NCBI GenBank assembly: GCA_050260675.1
Contig: JBLNCN010000005.1
Location: forward strand, 620,001 to 684,000
Direction: 5' to 3'
Length of the DNA stretch: 64,000 nucleotides
Source: JBBDIP01 sp050260675
GTDB taxonomy: Bacteria > Bacillota > Sulfobacillia > Fermentithermobacillales > Fermentithermobacillaceae
Of the stretch, positions 1 through 8,371 are shown one piece after another; within the stretch, counting starts at the first letter, position 1; each line of letters starts with the position of its first letter. Below the pieces are notes generated by a model. The model saw nothing but the letters and a program-made list of their open reading frames with translations. It searched no databases and was not told the origin of the DNA. The position numbers and the translations under genes were made by a program.

Positions 1-73
1 CGACGCATGTCCACGGTTCCGGGTAACTAGAATCTACTTACACGCAACAACCGCCGCTTCCGTATCCGCTAAC

Positions 74-290
74 GATGTCCACCGAGGTCTGTGCAAAGAC
101 GTCCACAGAGGTTTGTGCCAAGGCGTCTACGAGGCATCCGCCTAACTCGCCGCTGTAGACGCCCAGCCAAAATCCCTTGCACTGGGGGTGGGAAGAGGCC
201 AAATACGCGGTCCCAAGTGCTCAGGCGCCGCGCTCAGGCGCCGTGCCCAGGTGCCCAGGTTCCCATGTGCCCAGATGCCCTAGACCATAA
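74..290. repeat. Short tandem repeats ahead of the first operon
   Basis: The first 356 bases hold no convincing gene. Around 74-130 a 24-bp unit (GTCCACCGAGGTCTGTGC type) occurs about two and a half times. Around 218-290 there is an 11-13-bp GCTCAGGCGCC duplication and then several GTGCCCAG-like units. Reading frames across these stretches are short and lack ribosome binding sites. The segment probably carries the promoter of the operon starting at 357, but I cannot place one. Seen directly; function unknown. Confidence 0.6.
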
Positions 291-356
291 CGTGCTCTGA
301 GTTTCATGCGTCCTGTGTGTCACCCTTTGATTCTCCGCAAGAGGGGAGGAAGCGAC

Positions 357-1133
357 TTGAGTCTCATCGTGAAGGGCCAGACCACGGCCTTTTTGACCCA
401 GATCCTCTTCGCCGTCATCCTTCTCACGTACATCTCCAGAGCCCGCGGAGGGCGGAAGATCCCCTACATCCGCCGCGTCAGCGGCCTGGACGCCCTCGAC
501 GAAGCCATCGGCCGCGCCACCGAGATGGGCAGGCCTGTCCACTACTCACCAGGCATCAGCGACGTAAACGAGGCCCAGACGCTGGCGTCCATGGCCATCC
601 TGGAGTACGTGGCCAGGATGGCGGCCAAGAATGACGTCCGCCTCATCGTCAGCAACAGGATGGTCCTGGTCCAGACGCTGACCGAAGGCGTTGTGCGCGA
701 CGCCTACCTGCGTGAGGGCCGCGCCGACTCGTATAACCCGGACAACGTCCGGTTCCTTACCGACAACCAGTTCGGATACGCCACCGGCGTCACAGGCATC
801 CTCCGCCGCGAGAGAGTGGCCACGGCCATCGCGATCGGCGCGTTCTGGGCGGAATCCCTGATATTCGCACAGACAGGCTACGAGATCGGGGCCATCCAGA
901 TCGCAGGCACCGCCAACACCCACCAGATCCCGTTCTTCGTGGCCGCATGCGACTACTGCCTCATCGGTGACGAGATGTACGCTGCATCGGCTTACATCTC
1001 CAAGGAGCCGGTGCTGATGGGGAGCCTGGTGGCGGCCGACTACGCGAAGATGGCGGTAATCGGCGTCCTGGTAATCGGGCTTCTGTTCATGCTCGGGGGC
1101 AGCGACGCACTGGTCACCCTCATCAAGAACTAG
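357..1133 (+). CDS. DUF6754-family membrane protein
   Basis: About 258 residues, taking the TTG at 357, which follows a GAGGGGAGGA ribosome binding site; an upstream ATG at 306 lacks one. There is a transmembrane segment near the N-terminus (FLTQILFAVILLTYI), a soluble Rossmann-like middle (GRPVHYSPGI, then IQIAGTANTHQIPFFVAACDY) and a hydrophobic C-terminal helix (MAVIGVLVIGLLFML). I recognise this arrangement as the DUF6754 family, whose role is unknown. It opens a tightly packed four-gene operon of membrane proteins. The internal domain may bind a nucleotide or ligand on the cytoplasmic side; that is inference. The family call is fairly sure, the function is not. Confidence 0.8.
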   Translation: MSLIVKGQTTAFLTQILFAVILLTYISRARGGRKIPYIRRVSGLDALDEAIGRATEMGRPVHYSPGISDVNEAQTLASMAILEYVARMAAKNDVRLIVSNRMVLVQTLTEGVVRDAYLREGRADSYNPDNVRFLTDNQFGYATGVTGILRRERVATAIAIGAFWAESLIFAQTGYEIGAIQIAGTANTHQIPFFVAACDYCLIGDEMYAASAYISKEPVLMGSLVAADYAKMAVIGVLVIGLLFMLGGSDALVTLIKN

Positions 1134-1151
1134 GAAAGGAGGAGGAGACAC

Positions 1152-1772
1152 TTGAAACGCGAGATCCCCCTGGCCATCACCTTCGCGGCGGGCATCATCT
1201 ACGCCATCGCCTACTATTTCGCGCTGCCTGCCGCCGTCGCGGTGAAGACCACGCTGGATAACTGGTTCATCATTGTCGGGGCAGTAGGATGCCTCATCGG
1301 TGTCATCAACCTGACCAGGGTGCATAGCAGGAACATCTCGTTGAAACGCGCCAGATGGTGGAGGAGCGCTCTGCTACTCGCCGCCATCTACATCACCATG
1401 GCCATCGGCATTATCGGCGGACACCAGGGAGAAGGCCTGTCCTACATATACACCAACTTCATCGTCCCACTGGACGGCAGCATGTACGCCATCCTGGTGT
1501 TCTACATCGGTTCCGCTTCCTACCGGGCTTTCCGCGCGAGGAACTTTGAGGCGACGCTCCTCCTGATCTCCGGCGTCATCGTGATGCTGGGACAAGCGCC
1601 GATCGGGGCTGCCATCTCCGGGTACATCCCGAAGGCGTCGGGATGGATCCTCGACATCCCCAACGCCGCGGGCATGAGGGGCATCATCCTAGGGGCCAGC
1701 ATCGGCGCCGTCTCCCAGGCCTTCAGGATCCTGGTCGGGATCGAACGTACACACCTGGGGCTCGATCTATGA
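1152..1772 (+). CDS. Polytopic membrane protein of the DUF6754 operon
   Basis: 206 residues from a TTG start at 1152 behind AAAGGAGGAGGAGACAC. The sequence shows about six hydrophobic helices (for example IPLAITFAAGIIYAIAYYF near the start and ALLLAAIYITMAIGII in the middle) with short basic loops and no recognisable catalytic motif. It starts 18 bases after the first gene ends, so it is almost certainly co-transcribed. I do not recognise a named family. Its position suggests a membrane subunit of a complex formed with the two soluble-domain proteins encoded on either side. Confidence 0.7.
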   Translation: MKREIPLAITFAAGIIYAIAYYFALPAAVAVKTTLDNWFIIVGAVGCLIGVINLTRVHSRNISLKRARWWRSALLLAAIYITMAIGIIGGHQGEGLSYIYTNFIVPLDGSMYAILVFYIGSASYRAFRARNFEATLLLISGVIVMLGQAPIGAAISGYIPKASGWILDIPNAAGMRGIILGASIGAVSQAFRILVGIERTHLGLDL

Positions 1773-1799
1773 CGGCTGTCATGACGGAGGTGAAACAGA

Positions 1800-2642
1800 G
1801 TGAATCCCACAGGTAGCAGCACCAGGAGGATGGACTCCATCCTATACATCCTCATAATCGCGTGTGTGGCGTACGCCATTGTGGCGCCCATGGGCCTCCC
1901 CATCCCCATCAGTAAGGAAACCCGGGCGCTGTACGATTTCGTCGAGACCATCCCCGCAGGCAAGACGGTCTACATCGGCTTTGACTACCAGGCCTCCTCC
2001 CTGGCGGAGATCGAGCCGTCTGCCATCGCCCTCTCCCGTCACTGCTTCCGGAGAGGCCTCAAGATCGTGGGGGCCGGGATAACCACGGAGTCGGGGAACC
2101 TCATGGAGCGGGTCATGAACGTGGTCAAGCAGGACTTCCCCAACCTCGTTTACGGGGCCGACTGGGTGAACATCGGATACAAGGGCGGCGGCAACGTGTT
2201 CTTCGAGGCGATGGGCGTGAGCATCGTGAACGCCGCCGGCGGAGTGGATTTCCACGGCAACCGCCTGGAGGAGATGCCCCTCTTGCAGGAGATCAAGTCC
2301 CTTCGGGATGTTGCATTGGCCGCATCGATGGGCTCCCTCAACGAAGGGCTGTCGACCTACGTGAAGATGATCGGGGTACCCCTCGGGATCCCGGTCACGG
2401 GAGCGTGCTTCGCCGTGAGCATTCCCGAGAGCATGCCCCTAGTCAACGCGGGACAGCTCACCGGTATGCTGGCCGGGATGAAGGGCGCGGCCGAGTACGA
2501 GCAGCTGATCCAGAAGCCCGGGGCAGCCTCAGTGGGGATGGACGCCCAGAGCATCACCCACGTGCTGGTCATCTTGTTCATCGTAATCGGCAACGTCCAG
2601 TACGCGGCATCGAAGAGAAAGGCGGGTGGGCGCGGTGCATAG
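1800..2642 (+). CDS. Membrane-anchored protein of the DUF6754 operon
   Basis: 280 residues from GTG at 1800 after GGAGGTG. A helix near the N-terminus (ILYILIIACVAYAIVA) leads into a soluble domain of about 190 residues (AGKTVYIGFDYQASSLAEIE, then DWVNIGYKGGG) and a C-terminal helix (HVLVILFIVIGNVQYA). The anchor-domain-anchor layout mirrors the first gene of the operon, so the two may be distant paralogues or paired subunits. The family is uncharacterised. The Gly-rich YKGGGN segment could be a binding loop, which is inference only. Confidence 0.7.
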   Translation: MNPTGSSTRRMDSILYILIIACVAYAIVAPMGLPIPISKETRALYDFVETIPAGKTVYIGFDYQASSLAEIEPSAIALSRHCFRRGLKIVGAGITTESGNLMERVMNVVKQDFPNLVYGADWVNIGYKGGGNVFFEAMGVSIVNAAGGVDFHGNRLEEMPLLQEIKSLRDVALAASMGSLNEGLSTYVKMIGVPLGIPVTGACFAVSIPESMPLVNAGQLTGMLAGMKGAAEYEQLIQKPGAASVGMDAQSITHVLVILFIVIGNVQYAASKRKAGGRGA

Positions 2643-2749
2643 GTTCAGGAACACGCTGAGCACCGTCGTTGGCTTGGAGGCGGACGGCGCGTGGCATGGG
2701 CTGGGCGTCCGGCGTAGCACCCGCGCGGGCGAAAAGGCAGGTGGGTGCA

Positions 2750-3367
2750 GTGTCTAGCATTGGCAACTGGATAGCAGCGTTTCTCACGGTCGCCATCTTC
2801 AGCATCATCTTTAAGGAAAGCGAGCTGTACTACTTCGCGGAGCAGCTCTTCGTCGGGTGCACCGCGGGCTACGCTGTGGCGATCACCTTCGGCAACCGGA
2901 TCAAGCCCACCATCATAGTGGACATCCTGGAAAAGGGCAAGTGGGACTACGTCATCCCTATCGTGCTTGGGCTCCTCATCTACTTCCGGCTCAGCAAGAA
3001 GACCCAATGGCTGGCCCGGTACCCGCTTTCGTTCAGCGTGGGCGTCGGCGCGGGCGTGGTCCTGACGAAGACCTGGAAACCCATGCTACTGGACCAGATC
3101 GCGGCAACAGTGACTCCGCTGGCGAATGTGACCGGGCCCCGGCTGATCAACGCCATCCTGCTGTTCCTGGGAGTCGTCACGACCCTGTCGTACTTCCTCT
3201 TCACCGCCCAGCCCAAGGGCATCCTCAAGCGCAGTTCCGACCTGGGACGCTGGGTCATGATGATCGCTTTCGGCTCGGCCTTCGGCACAACGGTCATGGC
3301 CCGCGTGTCGCTTTTCCTGGCGAGGATGCAGTTCATGCTGAAGGATTTCCTGGGGGTGGCGAAGTAG
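2750..3367 (+). CDS. Polytopic membrane protein, last gene of the DUF6754 operon
   Basis: About 205 residues from GTG at 2750, preceded by AGGCAGGTGGG; the longer frame from 2669 begins with a non-membrane Arg/Ala-rich stretch and has no good ribosome site. There are several hydrophobic helices (AAFLTVAIFSIIF, VIPIVLGLLIYFRL, AILLFLGVVTTLSYFLF). Together with the second gene it gives the operon two multi-spanning subunits and two anchored soluble ones. Similar four-gene sets occur in anaerobic Bacillota as far as I recall. No function is known to me. Confidence 0.65.
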   Translation: MSSIGNWIAAFLTVAIFSIIFKESELYYFAEQLFVGCTAGYAVAITFGNRIKPTIIVDILEKGKWDYVIPIVLGLLIYFRLSKKTQWLARYPLSFSVGVGAGVVLTKTWKPMLLDQIAATVTPLANVTGPRLINAILLFLGVVTTLSYFLFTAQPKGILKRSSDLGRWVMMIAFGSAFGTTVMARVSLFLARMQFMLKDFLGVAK

Positions 3368-3540
3368 GGAATCCGCACCCAAGGGTGACTAACAGGCTGA
3401 ATGTGCCGCGAGTGGCGAGGTGGTCAACTGCGCCGGCGGGTGGCTAGCTCGGCAGCAAATCGTGCCTAGAGGTGAAGAGATGAGCAGGCGGGCCTGTGGC
3501 GCCCGCAAGTGGCTCTGAGCAGCAGGAATTTACGGGAGCT

Positions 3541-3580
3541 AGAAGGTAGGCGGGGAGCGTCCTCCCCGCCTTCATACTTG
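3541..3580. repeat. GC-rich hairpin repeat, copy 1
   Basis: Stem AGGCGGGGAG (3548-3557), loop CGTC, stem CTCCCCGCCT (3562-3571), flanked by GGT and TCATA that are also conserved in the copies at 5547-5580 and 20987-21018. It lies about 180 bases after the DUF6754 operon and could serve as its terminator, although no T-run follows. The conserved flanks make a dispersed repeat family more likely than independent terminators. Confidence 0.7.
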
Positions 3581-3609
3581 ATACAGAGCTAGATCGTGCG
3601 GAAACCAGG

Positions 3610-3990
3610 GAACGCACCAAACTGAAGCGCCCGATCAACGACCTGGCACCAGATTGAAGCACCCTCCGCGGGACCATGCCCCAATCCGAAGCGGGATTTC
3701 GATTTTAAGGTCATCGCAACCGGAGTCCAAGCGACCCTCGTTCATCGGTGCACCTCATCACGAAGAACTCGCCCGGCTGTGCACCTCATCACGCCGGGCA
3801 CGCACACCCACGCCCCTCATTACGGTGAGCCTGCTTCAAATCGGTGCATCCATCCGCAGAGGCCTCCGATGGGTCCCTCCAAATCTCCGACCCCGCGTCA
3901 ATTTGAGGCATCCGCAGAGAAAGGACGCCCATCCCTGCCCCTCATCAAGATGAGGGTATTCGGTTTTGGTGCGACCCCTCAAGATGAGGC
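3610..3990. repeat. Degenerate 31-32-bp-period array, left copy (A1)
   Basis: CTCATCACG-like words begin at 3754, 3785 and 3816, exactly 31 bases apart. Before them GCACC-AATTGAAGCG-like words recur about every 32 bases (3614, 3646, 3678). The block ends in CCTCATCAAGATGAGG, a small palindrome. The whole stretch aligns, diverged but collinear, with 5160-5515 on the other side of the nuclease gene. The 727 bases between 3368 and 4094 hold no credible gene. Confidence 0.7.
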
Positions 3991-4094
3991 GCAAGAGGGG
4001 CAAGGGGCTAAAACTAGGGAGCCGGAGGAACACAGTGAACCGGGGTGCGCGCCGAACTGGGGGCTCACGCTGCGGGACCGGGAAAGGCTCGCTG

Positions 4095-4892
4095 CTATTC
4101 CTCGGCATCCTTCTGTTCCGAAGCTTTCCTCTGCTCCGCTACCTTCTTCTGTTCCGCCAGTTTCTCTGCTCTTTCGACCTTGGCAGCGTAGTTATCACAG
4201 ATCCTATTGAGAACCTTCATGTACGGGCCGCCCAAATCCACGTGCCCACGTTTCAAGTGGGGCACAGCCTCGTCCAATCTCCGCTCCAGCACGCCGGGGC
4301 GCAGGTCGCGATACGTAAAGGTCAGCAGCGTAATCCCGTGTTTGGCACTCAGGCTTGCCTTCAGTAGGTCATTGACTTGCTGCGTGTCAACGTCCGCCTG
4401 CTTGTAGTCCGCCGTCTCTCGGTAGTGCTGTGAGCCGTTGTACTCCGTTCCTAGAGCGTTCTTTCGATCGAACGTGTCAAGCTCGAGGGGCTTCTTGGTT
4501 ATGGGGTGCGTCAAGAGCTTCGGGCGAGCATTGCAGACGTACTCATCGCGCGATAGGTACCAGTCCATCCTCTTCCTGGCCAGGAATTCGCCCTTCCACT
4601 GGACCATCTCGTACTCATCTTCGAGATCGTGTGCCATTACAATCTGGCAACGGTGGGGTATCACGGCAGCCGGCCTGATGCCTTTTGGGTGCTTGACGAG
4701 CGTCATCCAACCCTGAGCGGCCAGCCGCCTACACGCGCGCGCTGCCTTGTTGCGGCTGATGTTGGCCATATCCGCCAGGCGCCTTATCGTCGGAGGATCC
4801 TTAGCCCACGCCAGCAGGTAGATCGCTCGCTCCACCGCCCCAAGTTCCCGGTCCTTCTCCAGTTCATCCAGCAAGCAGTTTGGCAATTGCAA
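4095..4892 (-). CDS. Winged-helix plus PD-(D/E)XK-type nuclease-like protein (paralogue A)
   Basis: About 265 residues. I take the TTG at 4892, which has GGAGG eight bases upstream; a TTG at 4901 touches that site. Residues about 15-70 look like a winged helix (VERAIYLLAWA, ISRNKAARACRRLAAQGWM). Residues 135-180 carry a nuclease-like core: LELD (E137, D139), GTEYNGSQHY (E150, H156) and a following Asp/Lys-rich helix, resembling Vsr/EDxHD-type PD-(D/E)XK folds. The C-terminus is Lys/Glu-rich and repetitive (AEQKKVAEQRKASEQ), probably coiled coil. It shares this layout with the gene at 24249-25034. It sits between two direct repeats, which suggests a mobile or repeat-linked element. A role in DNA cleavage is inference. 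Confidence 0.65.
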   Translation of the reverse strand: MQLPNCLLDELEKDRELGAVERAIYLLAWAKDPPTIRRLADMANISRNKAARACRRLAAQGWMTLVKHPKGIRPAAVIPHRCQIVMAHDLEDEYEMVQWKGEFLARKRMDWYLSRDEYVCNARPKLLTHPITKKPLELDTFDRKNALGTEYNGSQHYRETADYKQADVDTQQVNDLLKASLSAKHGITLLTFTYRDLRPGVLERRLDEAVPHLKRGHVDLGGPYMKVLNRICDNYAAKVERAEKLAEQKKVAEQRKASEQKDAEE

Positions 4893-5014
4893 AGGCGACA
4901 ACCTCCGCAGTCAGAGTCAGTTCATGGAAGATATTACCATCTCTTGCCATGCCATGTAAAACCCTGGGGGCATTTGGGGGCCGGTGTTAGGCTTCTGAGG
5001 GTTATTAGTAGGCT

Positions 5015-5125
5015 CATGAGGGTTAGGCGAAGGATCGAGCGAAGGATCGAGAGGGTTAAACGAAGGATCGCGAGGTTAAGCGAAGGAACGAGAAGAGTAA
5101 GCGAAGACTTGACAGGGTTAGGTGA
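5015..5125. repeat. Tandem GGTTAAGCGAAGGATCGAGA-type repeat upstream of the nuclease gene
   Basis: About five imperfect units of roughly 16-22 bases (TTAGGCGAAGGATCGAG, CGAAGGATCGAGAGGG, TTAAACGAAGGATCGCGAGG and so on). They lie 120-230 bases upstream of the start of the minus-strand nuclease gene, where its promoter or operator could be. The spacer 4893-5667 has no credible gene; it holds this block, the A2 array, a hairpin and a 16-bp repeat. Confidence 0.65.
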
Positions 5126-5159
5126 AAGCTCCGGCGGGGTAGCGCCAAATCGGAGCGTG

Positions 5160-5515
5160 CTCCGAGCGACCGCGCACCGAATTGAAGCGTCCTCCACGCG
5201 ACCATGCACCAATTCGAAGCGGGGTTTCGATTCTGAAGGATGCGCAAACCGAGTCGAGGCGGTCCTCGTTCACCCGCGCACCTCATCACGAAGCCCCCGC
5301 TCGGCTGTGCACCTCATCACGTTGAGCTCGCCCACCCGTGCCCCTCATCGCAGTGAGCATGCCTCAAAGCGGTGCATCCACCCTCGGAGACCTCCTGCGG
5401 AGTCCGCCAGAACTCCACACCTGCCTCAATCTGAAGCATCCTCGCAGAAAGGATGCCCATCCCTGCCCCTCATCAGGATGAGGATATTCGACTTCGGTGG
5501 GACCACCCGTACCGC
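5160..5515. repeat. Degenerate 31-bp-period array, right copy (A2)
   Basis: Collinear with 3610-3990 in the same orientation. It contains GCACCGAATTGAAGCG, then CTCATCACG words at 5282 and 5313 and CTCATCGCA at 5344 (31 bases apart), then GAAAGGATGCCCATCCCTGC and CCTCATCAGGATGAGG. The last palindrome has a 7-bp stem here against a shorter one in A1. Units within a copy differ more from one another than the same unit does between copies, so the block was probably duplicated as a whole. Confidence 0.7.
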
Positions 5516-5546
5516 CACCAAACCAGAGGACCGAAGGGCCTCCTAA

Positions 5547-5580
5547 GAGGTAGGCGGGGAGTGTCCTCCCCGCCTTCATA
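5547..5580. repeat. GC-rich hairpin repeat, copy 2
   Basis: Stem AGGCGGGGAG (5552-5561), loop TGTC, stem CTCCCCGCCT (5566-5575). The flanks GAGGT and TCATA match copy 1. It lies 93 bases beyond the livF stop on the minus strand, so it may end the liv transcript. With copy 1 it brackets the nuclease island. Confidence 0.7.
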
Positions 5581-5622
5581 ATAGGTAGCTTTCATAATAG
5601 GTAGCTTTCATAATAGGTAACG
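5575..5622. repeat. 16-bp tandem repeat, three units
   Basis: TTCATAATAGGTAGCT begins at 5575, 5591 and 5607, with the third unit slightly truncated. The first unit overlaps the right edge of the hairpin repeat, so it may have grown by slippage from the hairpin's own flank. No coding potential. Confidence 0.85.
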
Positions 5623-5667
5623 CTCCGCTGTGCGCCTCAGCAGCGTAAGCGCATCCTCCCCGCGCCC

Positions 5668-6429
5668 CTACTCGCTCGCGATGCCCAGGTAGGCCTCCCT
5701 CACTCTGGGATCGCCCATCAGTTCGTCCGAGGTGCCGCTTGCCGCAATGACCCCGGTCTCCATGACGTATCCGTAGTCCGCCACCTGCAGCGCCATGTGA
5801 GCGTTTTGCTCTACAAGCAGGACGGTAGTCCCTTCGCGTTTGATGCTCTGGATGATCTCGAACACCTGCTCAACCAGGATCGGCGCGAGACCCATGGACG
5901 GCTCATCCAGGAGCATCAGGCGGCACCGCGACATGAGCGCCCTCGCCACGGCCAGCATCTGCTGCTCGCCGCCTGATAGCGTCCACCCCATCTGGCGCTG
6001 GCGCTCCTTGAGCCTGGGGAAGATGGAGAACACCCGATCAAGGTCATCCTTTACACCAGCCGGATCCCGGCGCAGGTAGGTCGCCAACCTCAGGTTTTCT
6101 GCGACGGTCAGGTTGGCGAAGATACCCCTGCCTTCGGGGACATGGGCCAGGCCGAGACCCGCGATCCGGTCAGGCGAGCTCGAGTACTTGCTGAGGTCCT
6201 CCCCCATGAAGGTGACGGTCCCCTCCGCCACCGGGACAAGGCCGGAAATTGCGCGCAGCGTGGTCGACTTCCCGGCACCGTTGGCTCCGATGAGTGTCAC
6301 GATCTGGCCGCTGAACACCTTCAGAGAGATGCCCCTGACTGCCTTGATGCCGCCGTACGAGACGTGCAGGTTGTCTATGGAAAGGAAGGGGGCCTGCTCG
6401 TGCTCCTCTGTCCACTCTTCCGCGCTCAT
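5668..6429 (-). CDS. livF: Branched-chain amino-acid ABC transporter ATP-binding protein LivF
   Basis: 253 residues from ATG at 6429; AAGGAGG lies nine bases upstream. It hydrolyses ATP at the inner face of the membrane to drive amino-acid import. Walker A is GANGAGKST, the signature LSGGEQQ, Walker B LMLLDEPSMGL, and the switch region LLVEQNAHMAL is the usual LivF form. Its start overlaps the livG stop by four bases (ATGA), so the two are translationally coupled. It is the last gene of livKHMGF. The substrate could be leucine, isoleucine or valine, or another amide or amino acid carried by this transporter class. Confidence 0.93.
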   Translation of the reverse strand: MSAEEWTEEHEQAPFLSIDNLHVSYGGIKAVRGISLKVFSGQIVTLIGANGAGKSTTLRAISGLVPVAEGTVTFMGEDLSKYSSSPDRIAGLGLAHVPEGRGIFANLTVAENLRLATYLRRDPAGVKDDLDRVFSIFPRLKERQRQMGWTLSGGEQQMLAVARALMSRCRLMLLDEPSMGLAPILVEQVFEIIQSIKREGTTVLLVEQNAHMALQVADYGYVMETGVIAASGTSDELMGDPRVREAYLGIASE

Positions 6430-7337
6430 CGCCATCCACCTCCTTCGCACGAGCATATGGAGGATGATGGTTCTTCGGATGTGGCTGACGCTGGCGTGTC
6501 CCGCGATGATGTGACGGACGATGATGCTGGAGGCGCCCCGCCCACCGCAGGCGCCTTGACCACCCCTGGCTCTCTGAGCATTCCGCCCAGGTATGCCTGC
6601 AACACCCGCGGATCCCGCTGGATCTCCCCCGGCGACCCATGCGCGATGGTCTCGCCGAAATCCAGCACCTTAATGCGCTCGCAGATCCCCATGACCACCC
6701 TCATCTGATGCTCTATTAGAAGGATAGTGAGAGAAAACTCCTTGCGTATCCACCGGATGAGTTCCATCAGCCTCACCAGCTCGCCGGGGTTCATTCCTGC
6801 CGCGGGTTCGTCCAAGAGCAGGAGACGGGGCCCGCACGCCAGAGCCCTGGCTATCTCCAGCCGCCGCTGCTCACCGTACGGCAAAGCCTTTGCCTGATGT
6901 GAGGCGTACCTCGACAGGTTCATGATCTCAAGCAGCCGCTCGGATTCCTCCCGCACTCGGCGCTCTTCTTCACGGAACCCCCTCGTGTGCAGGACGCTCG
7001 CCACTACTTTGTACGTGCACCGCGAGTAGTGGGCGATGCGGACGTTGTCCAGCACGGTAAGGTCCCGGAACAGGTGGATCGTCTGGAACGTCCGGGCTAC
7101 GCCGGATGATGTGATCTGGTGGGACGGCATCCCCACCAAACTCTTACCGTCGAACACAATGTCCCCCTCTGTTGGCGTGTATAGGCCGGTCATGAGATTG
7201 AAGATGGTCGTCTTACCCGCGCCGTTGGGGCCGATGATGCCGACCAGCTCGCCTTCGCGCAGTTCCAAGTTGAAGTTGTATACCGCGCGGAGTCCTCCGA
7301 AGTAGTGGGTCAGCCCTTTGATCTCAAGAAGCGGCAC
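6426..7337 (-). CDS. livG: Branched-chain amino-acid ABC transporter ATP-binding protein LivG
   Basis: 303 residues from GTG at 7337, with AAGGAGG nine to ten bases upstream. Walker A GPNGAGKTT, signature LPYGEQRRLEIARAL and Walker B LLLLDEPAAGM identify the second ATPase of the importer, and HQMRVVMGICERIKVLDFG is typical of LivG. Family members are usually about 255 residues. Here about 45 extra Ser/Pro/Ala-rich residues follow the normal end (AYLGGMLREPG), another case of low-complexity growth in this genome. It overlaps livM by 14 bases and livF by four. Confidence 0.92.
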   Translation of the reverse strand: MPLLEIKGLTHYFGGLRAVYNFNLELREGELVGIIGPNGAGKTTIFNLMTGLYTPTEGDIVFDGKSLVGMPSHQITSSGVARTFQTIHLFRDLTVLDNVRIAHYSRCTYKVVASVLHTRGFREEERRVREESERLLEIMNLSRYASHQAKALPYGEQRRLEIARALACGPRLLLLDEPAAGMNPGELVRLMELIRWIRKEFSLTILLIEHQMRVVMGICERIKVLDFGETIAHGSPGEIQRDPRVLQAYLGGMLREPGVVKAPAVGGAPPASSSVTSSRDTPASATSEEPSSSICSCEGGGWR

Positions 7338-8358
7338 TGGAGCCCACCTCCTTCACGGGCTGCGTCCTTTCCGCTTGTGGGACCAGGTACTTCCACTCGC
7401 GGAGCCCCATGATCCCTCTGGGCCTGAAGATCATGAGGAGGACCAGGCACAACGGAGTGGCCACCCACCGCCACACCCCGAGCGGGCGCAGCACCTCAAG
7501 CGTAACGGTAAAGATAGTGGCTCCGAGGATCGAACCTCCGAGGCTTCCCACTCCGCCAAGGTAGACCATGGCCAGGATCTCGGTGGACTTCGGGAACAGG
7601 GCGAAGCTGCGCGGATTGATGAACTGCAGGAGGTGCGCGTACAGCCCTCCGGCGACTCCGGCGAAGAACGCGGCCATGACGAACGCGATTACCTTGCACT
7701 GGCGGGTGTTGACGGTGACGAGTTCGGCGGCGATCTCATCCTCTCGAATGGACATCACCCCTCTGCCGTAATTGCTGTACACGATGTTGCGGATGCAGAA
7801 GATGGTGATCACCACCCACACGTAAACCCAAGCCATGCTGGTCAGTTTGTCGATCCCCAGGAATCCCCTGGGACCGCCTACCGCGTCTATGTTCTCGAGG
7901 GCGCTTTTGACAATCATGTTGAACGCCAGCGTCACGATGGCCAGGTAGTCCCCCCGGGTCTTGAACGAGGGCACCGATACGAGGAACCCCGCCAGAGCCG
8001 CTGCTAATCCGCCCGCGATGAGGACAAAGGGGAACGCGATAACCGCCTGAGCCCTGGGGATTACCCAGACCGTCAGGATTGCCGAAACATAGGCTCCGAT
8101 GCCCATGAAAGCTGCGTGCCCCACCGAAAACTCGCCCATGTAACCATTGATGAGGTTCAGGCCCGCGACCAGGATGATGTTGATCCCGATGTACATGAAC
8201 ACCTGCTGCAGGTAGGCGTTAACCAGGCCGAACGCCGGCAGCACGATGGTCAGGACGAGGACGGCGGTCAGCAACCAGGCCAGCGGAGGCCTGTTGATAT
8301 GGACCCTCTCGCTCTGGGTTCTCTCGCGCTCGCCCTGGGTCTTCTCGCGCTCAATCAT
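7324..8358 (-). CDS. livM: Branched-chain amino-acid ABC transporter permease LivM
   Basis: About 344 residues; ATG at 8358 is preferred to the one at 8364 because of its spacing from GGGGAGGG. Around eight to ten membrane helices, with the family hallmarks NLINGYMGEFSVGHAAFMGIGAY and GVMSIREDEIAAELV (the loop contacting the ATPases). It pairs with LivH to form the membrane channel. A short charged N-terminal stretch contains a small repeat (EREKTQGERERTQSERV), coded by TCTCGCTCTGGGTTCTCTCG-like DNA. Operon partner of the neighbouring liv genes. Confidence 0.92.
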   Translation of the reverse strand: MIEREKTQGERERTQSERVHINRPPLAWLLTAVLVLTIVLPAFGLVNAYLQQVFMYIGINIILVAGLNLINGYMGEFSVGHAAFMGIGAYVSAILTVWVIPRAQAVIAFPFVLIAGGLAAALAGFLVSVPSFKTRGDYLAIVTLAFNMIVKSALENIDAVGGPRGFLGIDKLTSMAWVYVWVVITIFCIRNIVYSNYGRGVMSIREDEIAAELVTVNTRQCKVIAFVMAAFFAGVAGGLYAHLLQFINPRSFALFPKSTEILAMVYLGGVGSLGGSILGATIFTVTLEVLRPLGVWRWVATPLCLVLLMIFRPRGIMGLREWKYLVPQAERTQPVKEVGSSAAS

Positions 8359-8371
8359 CGCCATCCCTCCC

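Noticed and set aside
546..1325. 259-codon open frame on the minus strand
   Set aside because: Shadow crossing two genes of the DUF6754 operon; composition unlike a protein and no start signal.
3444..3677. 77-codon open frame before the nuclease island
   Set aside because: Runs through the hairpin and array DNA; Ser/Arg-rich, no ribosome site.
3610..5515. CRISPR or TIGR-type guide array beside the nuclease
   Set aside because: The segments between the repeated words are conserved between the left and right copies, so they are not independent spacers; no Nop-domain or Cas protein is present.
4629..5546. 305-codon open frame on the plus strand
   Set aside because: Antisense to the nuclease gene and then through the A2 array; Arg/His/Pro-rich with no domain.
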